Part shown: one piece after another, positions 5,401 to 5,508 of the stretch
How the letters are laid out: every line of letters begins with the position of its first letter
Position numbering within the stretch: the first letter of the stretch is position 1
Origin: Actinomycetota bacterium
GTDB lineage: Bacteria; Actinomycetota; Acidimicrobiia; Acidimicrobiales; CADCTF01
NCBI GenBank assembly: GCA_019348305.1
Contig: JAHWJQ010000144.1
Location: 1-5,508 of the forward strand
DNA: 5,508 nucleotides
Direction: 5' to 3'
Position numbers and translations under genes: made by a program
The notes under the pieces: model-generated
The model's database searches: none
What the model was told of the DNA's origin: nothing
Seen by the model: the letters and a program-made list of their open reading frames with translations, nothing else

Positions 5401-5508
5401 ATGGCCCATGAGACGGAAGCCGCCGTCGCTCGCCAGGAGCAGTTCACCGAACAGGCGATGGAGCACATGCCCTCGCTCTACGGCGCCGCCGTCCGCATGA
5501 CCCGCAAC
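5401..5508 (+). CDS. ECF RNA polymerase sigma factor, N-terminal fragment (cut by window end)
   Basis: Only the first 36 residues are inside the window. FTEQAMEHMPSLYGAAVRMTRN (in two parts: FTEQAMEHM at 15-23 and PSLYGAAVRMTRN at 24-36) matches the start of sigma region 2 in ECF factors of the RpoE/SigR/SigH type, where an F...A....LY.AA.RMTRN pattern is usual before the NPADAEDL segment. The start is well constrained: TAG at 5389-5391 is in frame just upstream, no start codon lies between it and ATG 5401, and the next ATG (5458) would cut into the conserved region. The factor would direct RNA polymerase to stress-type promoters. SigR-like factors are usually followed by a zinc-binding anti-sigma gene, which would lie beyond the window. 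The exact subgroup cannot be fixed from 36 residues. Confidence 0.85.
   Translation, partial: MAHETEAAVARQEQFTEQAMEHMPSLYGAAVRMTRN

Noticed and set aside
1..5508. CRISPR array, insertion sequence or defence system
   Set aside because: The only tandem repeats are the in-frame TopA tail units, no transposase or inverted termini are seen, and all genes but the small membrane protein fit known housekeeping, transporter or sigma-factor families.

Overview
The window carries a compact stretch of high-GC bacterial chromosome with mostly conserved replication and nucleotide-metabolism genes. The very strong G/C bias at third codon positions, GTG starts, short overlaps, a DNA topoisomerase I whose C-terminus has [KR][YF]G[PA]Y repeats and a lysine/alanine tail instead of zinc fingers, and an actinobacterial-type delta' subunit all point to an actinobacterium. 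An Acidimicrobiia-like lineage is my best guess, but it is an inference; no rRNA or other taxonomic marker is present.

Layout: (1) 1-1862, plus strand, the catalytic and C-terminal part of topA, whose N-terminus lies upstream of the window. (2) 1901-3340, plus strand, a 12-helix MFS permease. (3) 3337-3954, plus strand, thymidylate kinase (tmk), overlapping the permease by 4 bp. (4) 3947-5035, plus strand, DNA polymerase III delta' (holB), overlapping tmk by 8 bp. (5) 5074-5146, plus strand, tRNA-Thr with anticodon CGT. (6) 5178-5342, minus strand, a small one- or two-helix membrane protein of unknown function. (7) 5401 to the window end, plus strand, the first 36 residues of an ECF sigma factor, divergent from the small membrane gene.

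The MFS-tmk-holB overlaps suggest one transcription unit with coupled translation, possibly continuing from topA across a 38-bp gap. The theme is DNA replication: Tmk makes dTDP for dTTP supply, delta' is part of the clamp loader, and topoisomerase I relaxes negative supercoils. The permease is the odd member. As I recall, in Streptomyces an MFS-like membrane domain is fused to the N-terminus of the Tmk in the same topA neighbourhood, so the adjacent, overlapping genes here look like a split version of that protein.

I see no mobile element, CRISPR array, phage gene or clearly new multi-gene system. The points most worth a second look are the permease/Tmk partnership, the small membrane gene divergent from an ECF sigma factor, the perfect DNA repeats encoding the TopA tail, and possible leaderless starts.
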